From contig NZ_GL877881.1 of NCBI RefSeq assembly GCF_000194155.1, positions 1 to 64,000 on the forward strand: a stretch of 64,000 nucleotides of DNA, read 5' to 3'. The stretch comes from Saccharopolyspora spinosa NRRL 18395 (GTDB taxonomy: Bacteria > Actinomycetota > Actinomycetes > Mycobacteriales > Pseudonocardiaceae). The position numbers and the translations under genes were made by a program. Below the pieces are notes generated by a model. It was not told the DNA's origin. It saw nothing but the letters and a program-made list of their open reading frames with translations, and made no database searches. Positions 52,130 to 62,465 of this stretch are shown in pieces; the stretch's first letter is position 1; the number at the start of each line of letters is the position of its first letter.

Positions 52130-53319
52130 GTGGCAATGCGAAACCTGATCGCGAACCTGCCGGGCAGGTTCGACCCGGAGGAGCCGCAGTACTTCCTCGG
52201 CACCCGACCGGCCCGGCTGGCGCGCGTGCCGAGGTGGATGATCCTGGCCGCCATCAGCGGAATCGTCTTCCTGATCTCGGCGTATGACATCCTGCAGAAC
52301 CAGCCCGGCTGGAACGTCGACGTGATCCTGCCGATGGCGGTGGCGCTCGCGGGTTCGCTTGCCCTGCTGGCGATGCGGCGGTTCCCGGCCACCGTCACCG
52401 TGGTCACGGTGGCCGCGCACCTCGCGAATACGTATTTCTGGGGCACCCCGTTCGCTCTGTACGCACTAGGGCCTGTTTCAGAAGTTGATCTGGAGTCGTG
52501 TTGAGTCCCGGCCTGCTGCTCAACGGCTTCGCGTTCGTAACCCGCGGTTCCTTATTCTCCCTCGCTATCTACGTGCTCTTCACCCTGTTCCCCGTGGTCG
52601 TAGGGCTTTACATGGCCGGTCGCCGGGCGCGACTGGCCCACTGGGTCGAGCGCGCCGAACGAGCCGAGCGGGAGCAGGCCCTAATCGCCGACCGGACCCG
52701 CGCCGAGGAGCGCGCCCGCATCGCGCGCGAGATGCACGACTCCATTGCGCACCAAGTGAGTCTGGTCGTGGTGCACGCTGGCGCGCTGGAGCTGCTCGCG
52801 AACAAGGATCCCGAGAAGGCGGCCCAAGCCGCCGCGACCATCCAGGACGTCGGTCGCGGGGCGCTGAACGAACTGCGGCAGATGATCGGCGTGCTCCGCT
52901 CAGACCCCACCGACCAGGCACCGGAGCCGCCCCAGCCGACCTTGCAGGACGTCGAGGCGCTGGTTTCCGCCTCCCGCGATGCGGGGCTGGCCGCCGAACT
53001 GCGGATCGAGGGAAAACGCCGGCAGCTGCCCGACCACATCGAACGCGCCGCGTACCGGGTCATCCAGGAGGCGCTGACCAACGTGCACAAGCACGCGGGC
53101 GGCTCCCGGGCCGCGGTCGCGCTCACCTACCAACCCGAACGCCTGGCCGTCTCGGTCCACAACAGCCGTCCCGCCGCGGACTTCCGGCGCGCCCTGCCCA
53201 GCGGCGGGCAGGGCTTGATCGGTCTCGGCGAACGCGTGCAGCTGGCCGGCGGGGACCTCGATTCGGGACCGCTGCCCGACGGCGGTTTCCGCGTGACCGC
53301 AACGCTTCCCGCCGTCTGA
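52130..53319 (+). pseudogene. NarL-type sensor histidine kinase, split in two frames
   Basis: Bases 52130-52504 encode an N-terminal membrane part (helices WMILAAISGIVFLISAYDIL, ILPMAVALAGSLALLAM and a third) that ends SEVDLESC. Bases 52498-53319 encode, in another frame, a further helix, then HisKA_3 with the phospho-accepting His in REMHDSIAHQVSLVVVHAGA and a HATPase (RVIQEALTNVHKHAGGSRA, GGQGLIGLGERVQLAGG). The two frames overlap by seven bases. At the join lies GGGCCTGTTTCAGAA, resembling an insertion-sequence end, directly after a TA. The second piece alone could be a soluble-type kinase, but the sensor is interrupted. Confidence 0.7.
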
Positions 53320-53370
53320 GGCCGGAAGAATCCACAGTGGCCGCGGCCGGGTAGCAGCGATGCTTCGCGG

Positions 53371-54288
53371 TCAGCCCAGCGCTTCGGCGACGATACGTGC
53401 GGTTTCGGCGTGCAAACCGTTGTTCACCTCGTCGTCCTTCCTCGGCCGGGTGGTCAGGACCGCGATGACGATCGGGTGGCCCTTGTCCGTCCAGGTCACC
53501 GCTACATCGTTGGCCGAGGCGTAGTCGCCGGTGCCGGTCTTGTCGCCGGTGCGCCAGGTTGGTGGCAAACCCGCGCGGATCCGCTTGCCGCCGGTGGTGT
53601 TGGTGAAGAGCCACCCAGTCAGCCGGTCGCGCTCGGGCCCGCCGAGGGCATCGCCCACCACCAGCGCGCGGTGGCCTGCGGCGATTCCGCCCGGGGTGGT
53701 GGTGTCGCGCTCATCGCCGGGGATCGCCGTGTTGAGGTCTGGTTCCCAGCGGTCCAGGCGGGTGCTGCCGTCGCCGATCGAGCGCGCGAACGGGGCGATC
53801 GCCGCCGGGCCGCCGAGCTCCGCGAGCAGTAGGTTGGCCGCCGTGTTGTCGCTGCGGTTGATCGCCGCGGCGCACAGCTCGTGAACCAGCATGCCGGTGC
53901 CCGCACTGGGCTTGGTGATCGGCGAGCCAGCCACCAGATCTGCCTCGGTGTAGTGGATCAACTTGTCGAAGTAGCCGCTGTCCAGCCCGTGCTCGCGCAG
54001 CAGGGCGGCGGCCGCGTAGGTCTTGAACGTCGAGCACATCGCGAACCGCTCGTCGGCGCGGTGGTCCAGGACGTGTCCGGTGTGGACGTTGACCGCGAAC
54101 AGCCCCAGCCGGGCGTCGTAGCGGCGCTCCAGGTCGGCGAACACCGGGGCGTACTTGCCGTTCGGGGCGGGCCCCGCGCCGCTGGGTGCTGCCGCCACAC
54201 CGCTCGAACCGCACGCGACCACCACCGGGGCGGCCAGGAACGCGCCCAGGGTCGCTCGACGACCGACGCGGTTTTCGTTGTGCCGCAA
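53371..54288 (-). CDS. bla: class A beta-lactamase, Tat/lipoprotein-type signal
   Basis: A 305-residue serine beta-lactamase. The start is TTG at 54288 with AGGAAG upstream. The N-terminus NENRVGRRATLGAFLAAP has a twin-Arg motif, and VVVAC at residues 22-26 is a lipobox, so it is likely exported folded and lipid-anchored. Active-site motifs: STFK at 86-89 (Ambler 70-73), SDN at 146-148 (130-132), EPDLN at 182-186 (166-170), KTG at 250-252 (234-236). All catalytic residues are present. It hydrolyses penicillins and perhaps cephalosporins in the family. A decayed relative lies directly upstream. Confidence 0.95.
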   Translation of the reverse strand: MRHNENRVGRRATLGAFLAAPVVVACGSSGVAAAPSGAGPAPNGKYAPVFADLERRYDARLGLFAVNVHTGHVLDHRADERFAMCSTFKTYAAAALLREHGLDSGYFDKLIHYTEADLVAGSPITKPSAGTGMLVHELCAAAINRSDNTAANLLLAELGGPAAIAPFARSIGDGSTRLDRWEPDLNTAIPGDERDTTTPGGIAAGHRALVVGDALGGPERDRLTGWLFTNTTGGKRIRAGLPPTWRTGDKTGTGDYASANDVAVTWTDKGHPIVIAVLTTRPRKDDEVNNGLHAETARIVAEALG

Positions 54289-54429
54289 GGAAGTCTTCCT
54301 TTCGGGTTGGCCTGCCGGACGAGCTGGCCTGCCGCCCAAAGAAGCAGCCCCGGGACGATAGCGCCAATCCGCGCCAGCCTCTCGCACGATAGCGGATCGA
54401 TATGGATCCAGGTTCCGCGCGCCGCACCA

Positions 54430-54700
54430 CGCGCCGAATCCGCGAAAAAACTCGATCACAACCGGCCGGAACGCAGGTCCGAGTGCCGAGTCAGCTCGGG
54501 CCGCGAGCGTGCACACCGCCACGGCGACCGGCGTTTCGCTGTCGAACTCCACCACGGTCGTTGCGCACGTCCCAGGTCCGCGAGGGTCGCGGCGAGGGCT
54601 TCGAGCCCCACCTCGCCGAGGGATCAGGTCCGCGGCGGCGCTGTCGGAGACGCTGATCATCGAAGCCGCCGGCCCGCGCCAGGACACCGTGACGGGGTCC
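54430..54700 (-). pseudogene. second beta-lactamase-like serine hydrolase, remnant
   Basis: Fragments of the family are read on the minus strand in alternating frames: WRGPAASMISVSDSAAADL (the SDN region as SDS), then one frame over EVGLEALAATLADLGRAQR, then TPVAVAVCTLAARADSALGP, the usual C-terminal strand. The N-terminal part with the catalytic Ser-x-x-Lys is absent. At least one frameshift and two deletions are implied. The remainder of the 540-base gap between bla and dnaK holds nothing else recognisable. Confidence 0.55.
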
Positions 54701-54830
54701 TACAAGACGGTGCGAGCACCAGCCTCCGTTGGGCGGGCCGAACGGTCCGTTCGCTTCACAGCTCCTTCCGAGGCCGCCTCTACCGCACCCGAGAAGCTAT
54801 CGCCTCGATCATCCACTGTAGATGGACAGG

Positions 54831-56459
<1,629 letters not shown>

Positions 56460-56869
56460 CACGCACTCCTCTCCGACCCGCCGCCGGGCGAGTCCTGTGA
56501 GGCCGACACCTTCAGTATGGGAAGCCCCCACGAACGCGTCCACCTGGGCAAAGTGCGCCCGGTACGTGAGGGATATACCCGCGTTGCGCGGTGCGGCGAG
56601 GCCGCCGTCCCCACCGGGTCAGCGGGGGCGGCAGGCCGTGGCCCGGAGCGCCGCCCGGCGAGCAGTGGAAGCAGGTCGACGCGCGCCTGGTGGGGCGGCT
56701 GGGCCGGTGGGGTCGCGGTATCGGATGCCGTCGTGGAGGCATCGCTGCCCGACTCCCCCGATGCGGTCTCGGTGCCTGCCGGGCTGCTGGTCGGGCTTCC
56801 GACACCGACCATGCCGCAACGCAGGCCGTGCCGGTGGCCCCGCAGCATCCCCGCATCTCGCTGGCAGTG

Positions 56870-57336
56870 ACGCCGACCCCGCGCAGGTCGCGGCTCTGCT
56901 CGGCAGCTTCCCGCCGAGCTGCGAGCTGGTGCCGATCGGGCCCGCGACGGCGGACGGCCGAGTGGCTACGGAAGGTGCCGTCACCGCCGGGCACGACGTG
57001 CTCACCACCACCGGGCCGCCTGCCGCACCGTCCGAAACGGGCACCAACGTCGTGGTGACCGACGAGGAGGGTCACCCTGCGTGGCGGGCGTTCGCTGCGG
57101 TGCTCCGGCACGCGCCGACCGGTCAGACGCACGTGGTGCGGGCCGGTCCGCCGCCCGAACGTTGGACCCATTGCGGACCGTTGCAGTACCGGTGGCGCGC
57201 CGACAACGTTGTCACCCGGGTCGTGCCCGCCAGGTTGGTGCCGATCACGGCATCGCAGATGGCGCAGCACGAGATCGTCGACCGGCTCCCCGAGCTTCCC
57301 CGTTTCGAGGAGACCTGCCGAATCACGGCACAGTAG
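56870..57336 (+). CDS. hypothetical protein, 5' end uncertain
   Basis: A frame with good codon use runs to 57336 and reads ADPAQVAALLGSFPPSCELVPIGPATADGRVA, then TNVVVTDEEGHPAWRAFAAVLRHAPTGQTHVVRAGPPPERWTHCGPLQYRWRADNVVTRVVP. Upstream of about 56870, coding-like sequence continues only in other frames (VVEASLPDSPDAVSVPAGLLVG, ATQAVPVAPQHPRISLAV), so the 5' end may be frameshifted. No family recognised. It is divergent from dnaK. Confidence 0.4.
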
Positions 57337-57379
57337 AGCGCGGGCCGTGGGGCAACCTTATTGCCGAGGGTGGCGTGGG

Positions 57380-57823
57380 ATGGGCATGCCGCATTCCGTG
57401 CCTGATCCCGGAGGAAGTGCCAACAAGGACCTGCCGATCCGGGCACGTAGCGCTCCGCAGGCCCAGCGTGCGTTGCGGCAGCAGCGGCGCGACTACTCCG
57501 ACCACGGGCGCAGATGGCGACTCGCGAGAAGAGTCGGTGAGCTTTTCGGCGAGTTCCTCGCCGAGGCGCTCTTGGCGTCGGTGGCGCTGGCCTTGTTCGC
57601 CGGCGTGCTGGCAGCAGCTGCCTGGGGCTGGCAGCACAGTCCTGCCGCAACGGTCGTCCTGGTGGCGGGAATCGTTCTCTTCCTGGCCTTCGGCGTGCAC
57701 CAACTCGCTACCCGGCGGGCCGGGCAGCGGAAACGAGGACGTCTTGCCGCGGCGGCGGTCGGCACCGTCGTCTTCGTTCTCGTCTGGGCGATGTATCTCG
57801 TGATCTACCTGCCCTCGCCCTGA
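57380..57823 (+). CDS. small membrane protein
   Basis: A 147-residue protein. A polar, Arg-rich N-terminus of ~50 residues (SAPQAQRALRQQRRDYSDHG) is followed by three hydrophobic helices: LLASVALALFAGVLAAAAWG, ATVVLVAGIVLFLAFGVHQL and AAVGTVVFVLVWAMYLVIYL. ATG at 57380 or 57386. No family recognised; codon use and helix pattern support a real gene. Confidence 0.6.
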   Translation: MGMPHSVPDPGGSANKDLPIRARSAPQAQRALRQQRRDYSDHGRRWRLARRVGELFGEFLAEALLASVALALFAGVLAAAAWGWQHSPAATVVLVAGIVLFLAFGVHQLATRRAGQRKRGRLAAAAVGTVVFVLVWAMYLVIYLPSP

Positions 57824-57863
57824 TCGGGAGGTGCCCGGTCGCCCGGTGCCGATCACATCTCGC

Positions 57864-58010
57864 TCAGGGGGCGAGGGATTCCAGGTTAGGGACCAGGTCC
57901 GCCGGAACCGGCATCGCCGCCATTTCCTCGCGGACTTCCCTTGCCACAGCCTGCACGTCGGAGGACACCGGTTTCAGGGACGTTCCGGTGCTGTGGGCCA
58001 CCGGCGGATT
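57864..58010 (-). pseudogene. possible 3' remnant of an unidentified gene
   Basis: One minus-strand frame with strong codon bias reads NPPVAHSTGTSLKPVSSDVQ and then AVAREVREEMAAMPVPADLVP, ending NLESLAP and TGA at 57866-57864. It looks like the C-terminus of a protein whose upstream part is missing; the frame has no start and no continuation beyond about 58010. Family not recognised. Confidence 0.3.
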
Positions 58011-58142
58011 CCGGGGATTCCTGGCCGTATGTCACATCGGCGTAGAACTTGTTTTCCCGCCGGGCCCGCCAGCCGACCCGCCGGGAATCCAGCTGGAACT
58101 TCGTGATGGTCGACCATTCCGAACCATCCGGTCTATGGTTAG

Positions 58143-58156
58143 TGAAACGTGTTCCA
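58143..58156. promoter_or_regulatory. KstR-type operator
   Basis: TGAAACGTGTTCCA matches the published KstR motif TnnAACnnGTTnnA at every fixed position. It lies 31 bases before the fadE26-like start and just downstream of a plausible -10 (TATGGT, 58134-58139), where a repressor would block transcription. KstR controls cholesterol catabolism in mycolic-acid actinobacteria and relatives. Confidence 0.75.
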
Positions 58157-58186
58157 CACGCTCCCCCGCCGATGCAGGAGGGATGC

Positions 58187-59365
58187 ATGCGCATCGCCTA
58201 CACGCCCCAGCAGGAGCAGCTGCGCAAGGAGCTGCGCCGCTACTTCGGCAAGCTCATGACGCCGGAGCTCCGCGAGGAACTGACCGCGCACGGCGACTAC
58301 GGCGACGGAGTGGCCTACCAGCGGTTGGTCCGGCAGATGGGCGCGGACGGCTGGCTGGCGCTGGGCTGGCCGTCGGAGTACGGCGGGCAGAACCGGAGCA
58401 TGCTGGACCAGCTGATCTTCACCGACGAAGCGGCGATCGCAGGCGCCCCGGTACCGTTCCTGACGCTCAACAGCATCGCGCCGACCATCATGCGCTTCGG
58501 CACCCCAGAGCAGAAGTCGTTCTACCTGCCTAAGATCGCCTCCGGCGAGATCCACTTCTCGATCGGCTACTCCGAGCCGGAGGCGGGCACCGACCTCGCC
58601 TCGCTGCGCACCACCGCCGACCGCGACGGCGACGGATACGTGATCAACGGCCAGAAGATGTGGACCAGCCTCATCTCGTACGCGGACTACGTGTGGTTGG
58701 CCTGCCGCACCGACCGGGACGCGAAGAAGCACCGCGGCCTGAGCATCCTGATCGTGCCCACCGCCGCGCCCGGCTTCTCCTGGACCCCGGTGCACACGGT
58801 CGCCGGGCCATCCACCAGCGCCACCTACTACCAGGACCTGCGCGTGCCGACGTCGGCACTGGTGGGTGCCGAGAACGAGGGCTGGCCGCTGATCACCAAC
58901 CAGCTCAACCACGAGCGCGTCGCGCTCACCTCGTCGGCTCCGCTGCGGCTGGCATTGGACGAGGTCCTGGAGTGGGCGCGCGAAACGCGGCTCGCCGATG
59001 GGCGGCGGGTGCTGGAGCAGGAGTGGGTGCGGCGCCACCTGGCCCGCGTGCACGCCGGGGTGGAGTTCCTCAAGCTGGTCAACTGGAAGATCGCCGCCAC
59101 CGTCGAGGAGCAGCCTGCGCCGGCCAGCGCGTCCGCGACCAAGGTGTACGGCACGGAGTTCGCCATCGAGGCCTACCGGCTGCTGATGGAGGTGCTCGGG
59201 AGCGCCGCCTACGTGCGGAGCGGCTCGCGGGGCGCTGCGCTGCGCGGCCGGATCGAACGCATGCACCGCTCCTCGCTGATCCTGACCTTCGGCGGCGGAG
59301 CCAACGAGGTGCAACGGGACATCGTCGCCGCGGTCGGCCTCGGCCTCCCCCCGGCCAAGCGCTGA
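58187..59365 (+). CDS. fadE26: acyl-CoA dehydrogenase FadE26 (ChsE4)-like
   Basis: A 392-residue flavoenzyme with a GCAGGAGG site before the ATG. The sequence matches what I know of M. tuberculosis FadE26 over its length: MRIAYTPQQEQLRKELR, GWLALGWPSEYGGQ, FSIGYSEPEAGTDLASLRT, GQKMWTSLISYADYVWLA, TNQLNHERVALTS and RSSLILTFGGGANEVQRDI. In Mtb, FadE26-FadE27 form a heterotetramer that dehydrogenates the C26 steroid side-chain CoA ester. The FAD-site and C-terminal residues look intact. A KstR box precedes it and the fadE27 partner follows after 60 bases. Confidence 0.9.
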   Translation: MRIAYTPQQEQLRKELRRYFGKLMTPELREELTAHGDYGDGVAYQRLVRQMGADGWLALGWPSEYGGQNRSMLDQLIFTDEAAIAGAPVPFLTLNSIAPTIMRFGTPEQKSFYLPKIASGEIHFSIGYSEPEAGTDLASLRTTADRDGDGYVINGQKMWTSLISYADYVWLACRTDRDAKKHRGLSILIVPTAAPGFSWTPVHTVAGPSTSATYYQDLRVPTSALVGAENEGWPLITNQLNHERVALTSSAPLRLALDEVLEWARETRLADGRRVLEQEWVRRHLARVHAGVEFLKLVNWKIAATVEEQPAPASASATKVYGTEFAIEAYRLLMEVLGSAAYVRSGSRGAALRGRIERMHRSSLILTFGGGANEVQRDIVAAVGLGLPPAKR

Positions 59366-59425
59366 CCCCCGCTGCAACTCCCGAGAGCGCTCAGGGGTCG
59401 GCGACAGGACTTCAACGGAGGATTC

Positions 59426-60523
59426 ATGGACTTCTCATGCACCGAGGCCCAGGGCGATCTGGCCGGGCTGACCAGGGAGATCCTCGACGATCACGTGACC
59501 GCCCAGCGGCTGCGCGAAGTCGAAGAAGAGCCGGACCGCTTCGACCGTGCACTGTGGAAACAGCTCGCGCGCGCCGGGGTGCTGTCGGCCGCGCTGCCGA
59601 GCACCGCCGGAGGCGGCGGTTTCGGACTGCTGGAGCAGTGCTCCGTGCTGATCGAGCTGGGGCGCGCGGTCGCCCCCGTGCCCTACCTCGCCTCGATCAC
59701 CACGGCCGCGGCGGCGCTGGCGCAGTTCGGCACCCCGGGCCAGCAGCAGCGCTGGGCCGTCCCGGCGGCGAAGGGCGAACTGGTGCTCACCGCCGCGCTG
59801 GCCGAGGAGAACAACCCCGACCCGGACCGCCCCGCGTGCCGCGCCGAACGCGTGGCCGACGGCTGGGTGCTCACCGGCACCAAGACCACTGTCCCGGCCG
59901 GCACCGTCGCCGACCTCGTGCTGGTTCCGGCGTCCACATCGGACGGATCGAGGGTGTTCCTCGTCGAGCCCGAGCAGTTGTCGATCGAGCGGCAACGCAT
60001 CGTCGACGCCGACAGCGAAGCGTGGCTGACGCTGGACGGCGTGCGGGTCGGCGACGACCGGGCGCTCGGCGACGATTCGGCGGTGCTAGACTGGCTGCTC
60101 ACGCGAGCGACCGTCGGCGCGTGCGCCCACCAGGTGGGCGTCGTCGAGCGGGCGTTGGAGCTGACCAGCGAATACGCCCGCGAGCGTGTCCAGTTCGGGC
60201 GGCCGATCGGCAGCTTCCAGGCCGTCGCGCAGCGGCTGGCGGACGCGTTCATCGACGTCGAGGCCGCGCGGCTGACGCTGTGGCAGGCGGCGTGGCGAGC
60301 CGATGAGGGGCTGCCGTGCGCGGCCGAGGTCGCCACCGCGAAGTTCTGGGCCGCCGAATCCGGGCACCGCGTGGCGCACACCGCCGTCCACGTCCACGGC
60401 GGCGTCGGCATCGATCTCGACCACCGGCTGCACCGCTACTTCGTCGCGGCGAAGCGGAACGAATTCTCCCTCGGCGGTGCGGCTGCGCAGTTGGGGCGGC
60501 TCGGCGACGTGCTGGCGGGCTGA
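59426..60523 (+). CDS. fadE27: acyl-CoA dehydrogenase FadE27 (ChsE5)-like
   Basis: A 365-residue partner subunit; MDFSCTEAQGDLAGLTREIL, FDRALWKQLARAGVLSAALPS, ERALELTSEYARERVQFGRPIGSFQAVAQRLAD and AESGHRVAHTAVHVHGGVGIDLDHRLHRYF match FadE27. In the ChsE4-ChsE5 type only one subunit carries the catalytic Glu and each contributes half an FAD site, so neither works alone. An AACGGAGG site precedes the ATG. The third operon member expected here, fadD17, is decayed. Confidence 0.9.
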   Translation: MDFSCTEAQGDLAGLTREILDDHVTAQRLREVEEEPDRFDRALWKQLARAGVLSAALPSTAGGGGFGLLEQCSVLIELGRAVAPVPYLASITTAAAALAQFGTPGQQQRWAVPAAKGELVLTAALAEENNPDPDRPACRAERVADGWVLTGTKTTVPAGTVADLVLVPASTSDGSRVFLVEPEQLSIERQRIVDADSEAWLTLDGVRVGDDRALGDDSAVLDWLLTRATVGACAHQVGVVERALELTSEYARERVQFGRPIGSFQAVAQRLADAFIDVEAARLTLWQAAWRADEGLPCAAEVATAKFWAAESGHRVAHTAVHVHGGVGIDLDHRLHRYFVAAKRNEFSLGGAAAQLGRLGDVLAG

Positions 60524-60526
60524 CCG

Positions 60527-61160
60527 ATGACGCTACGGTGACCGAGCTCCTGCTGGCCCGTGCCGACGACGACAGCTAAGGGCTGCGGTTCGAGGACCGC
60601 TCCTGGTCGTGGGCCGCGCAGGTGCGCGATTGCGGCGTGTACGCCTCGCTGCTGAAGTCTCTGTGCCGCCCGGACTCCTTCCACATCGGCGTCCCGCTCG
60701 GCAACGTGCCGGAGTTCGCGTTCCTGCTCGGCGGCGCGGCGCTGCCGCCGACGCGGAGCGGATCCGCGACGGCATGTACTGGAGCGGCGACCTCGCATAC
60801 CTTGCCGCGAACGGCTTCTGCCACTTCGCGGGCCGCTCGGCGGACCGGCTGCGGGTGGACGGCGAGAACTTCGGCACCGCGCCGATCGAACGAATCCTGT
60901 TGACCCACAACGAAATCACTGAAGCCACCGGGTACGGCACCCCGACCCGAAGGTCGGCGACCAGGTGGTGGCCACGCTGGTCGCGACGCCGGCGTTCGAC
61001 GCCCGCGACCCCCGGCGACTTCCTCGCCGCACAATCGGATCTGGGTCCGAAGCACTGGCCCCGCTACGTCCGCCTGACCGCGGAACTGCCCCGAACGGCG
61101 ACAAACAAGATCGTCAAACGCCAGCTGGCCACGGAAGGCTGCGAAACGCCGGACCCGATC
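60527..61160 (+). pseudogene. fadD17: steroid-CoA ligase FadD17-like, decayed
   Basis: From the ATG at 60527 the reading MTDDATVTELLLARADDDS stops at TAA, then GLRFEDRSWSWAAQ continues in frame. After LGNVPEFAFLLGGAAL the whole central part of the enzyme (ATP/AMP-binding core, ~300 residues) is missing, and sequence resumes as ERIRDGMYWSGDLAYL, GRSADRLRVDGENFGTAPIERILL. Two further frame changes lie around 60945-61015 before DFLAAQSDLGPKHWPRYVRLTAELPRTATNKIVKRQLA. The order fadE26-fadE27-fadD17 is that of the Mtb cholesterol operon. CoA activation must be supplied elsewhere. Confidence 0.82.
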
Positions 61161-61195
61161 CGGCACCGCCCGGGCACCCACTACTCACCGGTGTC

Positions 61196-61340
61196 CAATC
61201 AGGCCAGGTACCCGCCGTCGACGTCCACGACGGCACCGGCAATGAAGGATGCCCCGGCCCGGCCAGGAACGCGATTCCCGCCACGACCTCCTCCAGCTTG
61301 CCGAAACGACCCATCGCGTTGGCCGCGCGCTGAACCTCCG
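61196..61340 (-). pseudogene. short-chain dehydrogenase C-terminal remnant
   Basis: The minus strand reads RAANAMGRFGKLEEVVAGIAFLAG and, one frame over, ASFIAGAVVDVDGGYLA with a TGA at 61198-61196. This is the last ~45 residues of a classical SDR. The Rossmann N-terminus and Tyr-x-x-x-Lys are absent, and a one-base shift near 61255-61265 splits the remainder. It abuts the MarR gene promoter, so an ancestral SDR-MarR divergent pair was probably truncated. Confidence 0.7.
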
Positions 61341-61416
61341 CGAACGGGCCGTCCGAATTCGGATGATGTGAACTAGAACTACCACGGTTTCGAATCATCG
61401 CCGCTAGACTCGGGAC

Positions 61417-61845
61417 ATGGTGAGGAATCCGTCGGCGAGCAGCCAGATCGACCGGGACGTGCGCAAGCTGGTACACCAGTTCGTGCAGGCCCTCGACGTC
61501 CACGTGCGCCGCGTCGCCGGAAAACTGGGCCTGACCGCATCGCAGGTCGTCGCGCTCCGCGAGCTGTCCGAGCCGATCACCGCCCGCGAGTTGGCCACCA
61601 GGATGTCCTGCGAGGCCTCCAATGCGACGTTCGTGCTGGACAAGCTCGAACAGCAGGGCCTCATCGAGCGCAAGCCGCACCCGACGGACCGGCGCGCCAA
61701 GCAGATCGTGCTGACCCCGAGCGGCCGGCGCAGCCGGACCACCGTGCTCAAGCACCTGAACGTCCGGTCGCCGCTGATCCCGCTCACCAAAGCCCAGCAG
61801 GAAACCCTGCGCGATCTGCTGCAAGTCCTCGTCACGCGACGCTAG
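61417..61845 (+). CDS. MarR-family transcriptional regulator
   Basis: A 142-residue winged-helix regulator. LGLTASQVVALRELSEPITARELATRMSCEASNATFVLDKLEQQGLIERKPHPTDRRAKQIVLTPSGR covers the recognition helix and the DxRxK wing. A -10 TAGACT (61405-61410) lies six bases before the ATG, so the mRNA is probably leaderless. It is divergent from an SDR remnant, its likely former target. Confidence 0.9.
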   Translation: MVRNPSASSQIDRDVRKLVHQFVQALDVHVRRVAGKLGLTASQVVALRELSEPITARELATRMSCEASNATFVLDKLEQQGLIERKPHPTDRRAKQIVLTPSGRRSRTTVLKHLNVRSPLIPLTKAQQETLRDLLQVLVTRR

Positions 61846-62016
61846 GCGGCCGTCGCGCAGATTTCCTGTCCAATGTGGAGTTAACGTCGCGCGACACACC
61901 CGCGAAGTGACAGTGATCACATCCAACCGGGAAATTCGAGTGCGATGTCAACCGGACCGTCGTAGCCGGAGTACACGGTTCATGACGGACACCGCACGGG
62001 GGTAACGCGAACCTTG

Positions 62017-62260
62017 ATGGTCGAGGAGTTCTACGCGCTGTCGGCCCGGCAGCCGATCGGACAGCTGTACCTGGTCACCGGTGACGCCCAAGAAGCCTAA
62101 GACGTGGCGCACGAAGCATTCGCGCGGGTGTGTAAGCACCCGGAAGCGCCGCTCCACGACGGCGCACCGGAGGCGTGGATGCGCGTCACCGCCACGCGGG
62201 TGGCCGTCAGCAGGTGGCGGCCCGGATGGGCGGCATGTCGAGTGCGGAGGATCACGACGG
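62017..62260 (+). pseudogene. ECF sigma factor (SigE-like) fragment with nonsense codon
   Basis: From the ATG at 62017 the frame reads MVEEFYALSARQPIGQLYLVTGDAQEA, then TAA at 62098-62100, then DVAHEAFARVCKHPEAPLHDGAPEAWMRVTATRVAVSRWRPGW. This is region 2 of an actinobacterial ECF sigma factor (normally GQLYAVTGD..EAEDAVQEAF...). Region 4 is missing; beyond about 62250 the frame is Ser/Pro-rich and unrelated. The stop and loss of region 4 make it non-functional. Confidence 0.72.
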
Positions 62261-62465
62261 TGCCTGACCCCCGCCTCGTCCCCGACCACCAAGCGCGCCC
62301 CTCGGTGGCGGTACACAGCCGCGATCCGCAGCCCCTGATCCCGGCCGGTCCGTCCTCGTCGCGGCTCACCACGCCTTCCGCGTCCCTCCTGCCCTCGAAC
62401 TCCTCCCCCTCGTCCACCTCGCAACCGCCCGCCTCCTCCAACACGCTGACCCCGACGGAGTTCCG

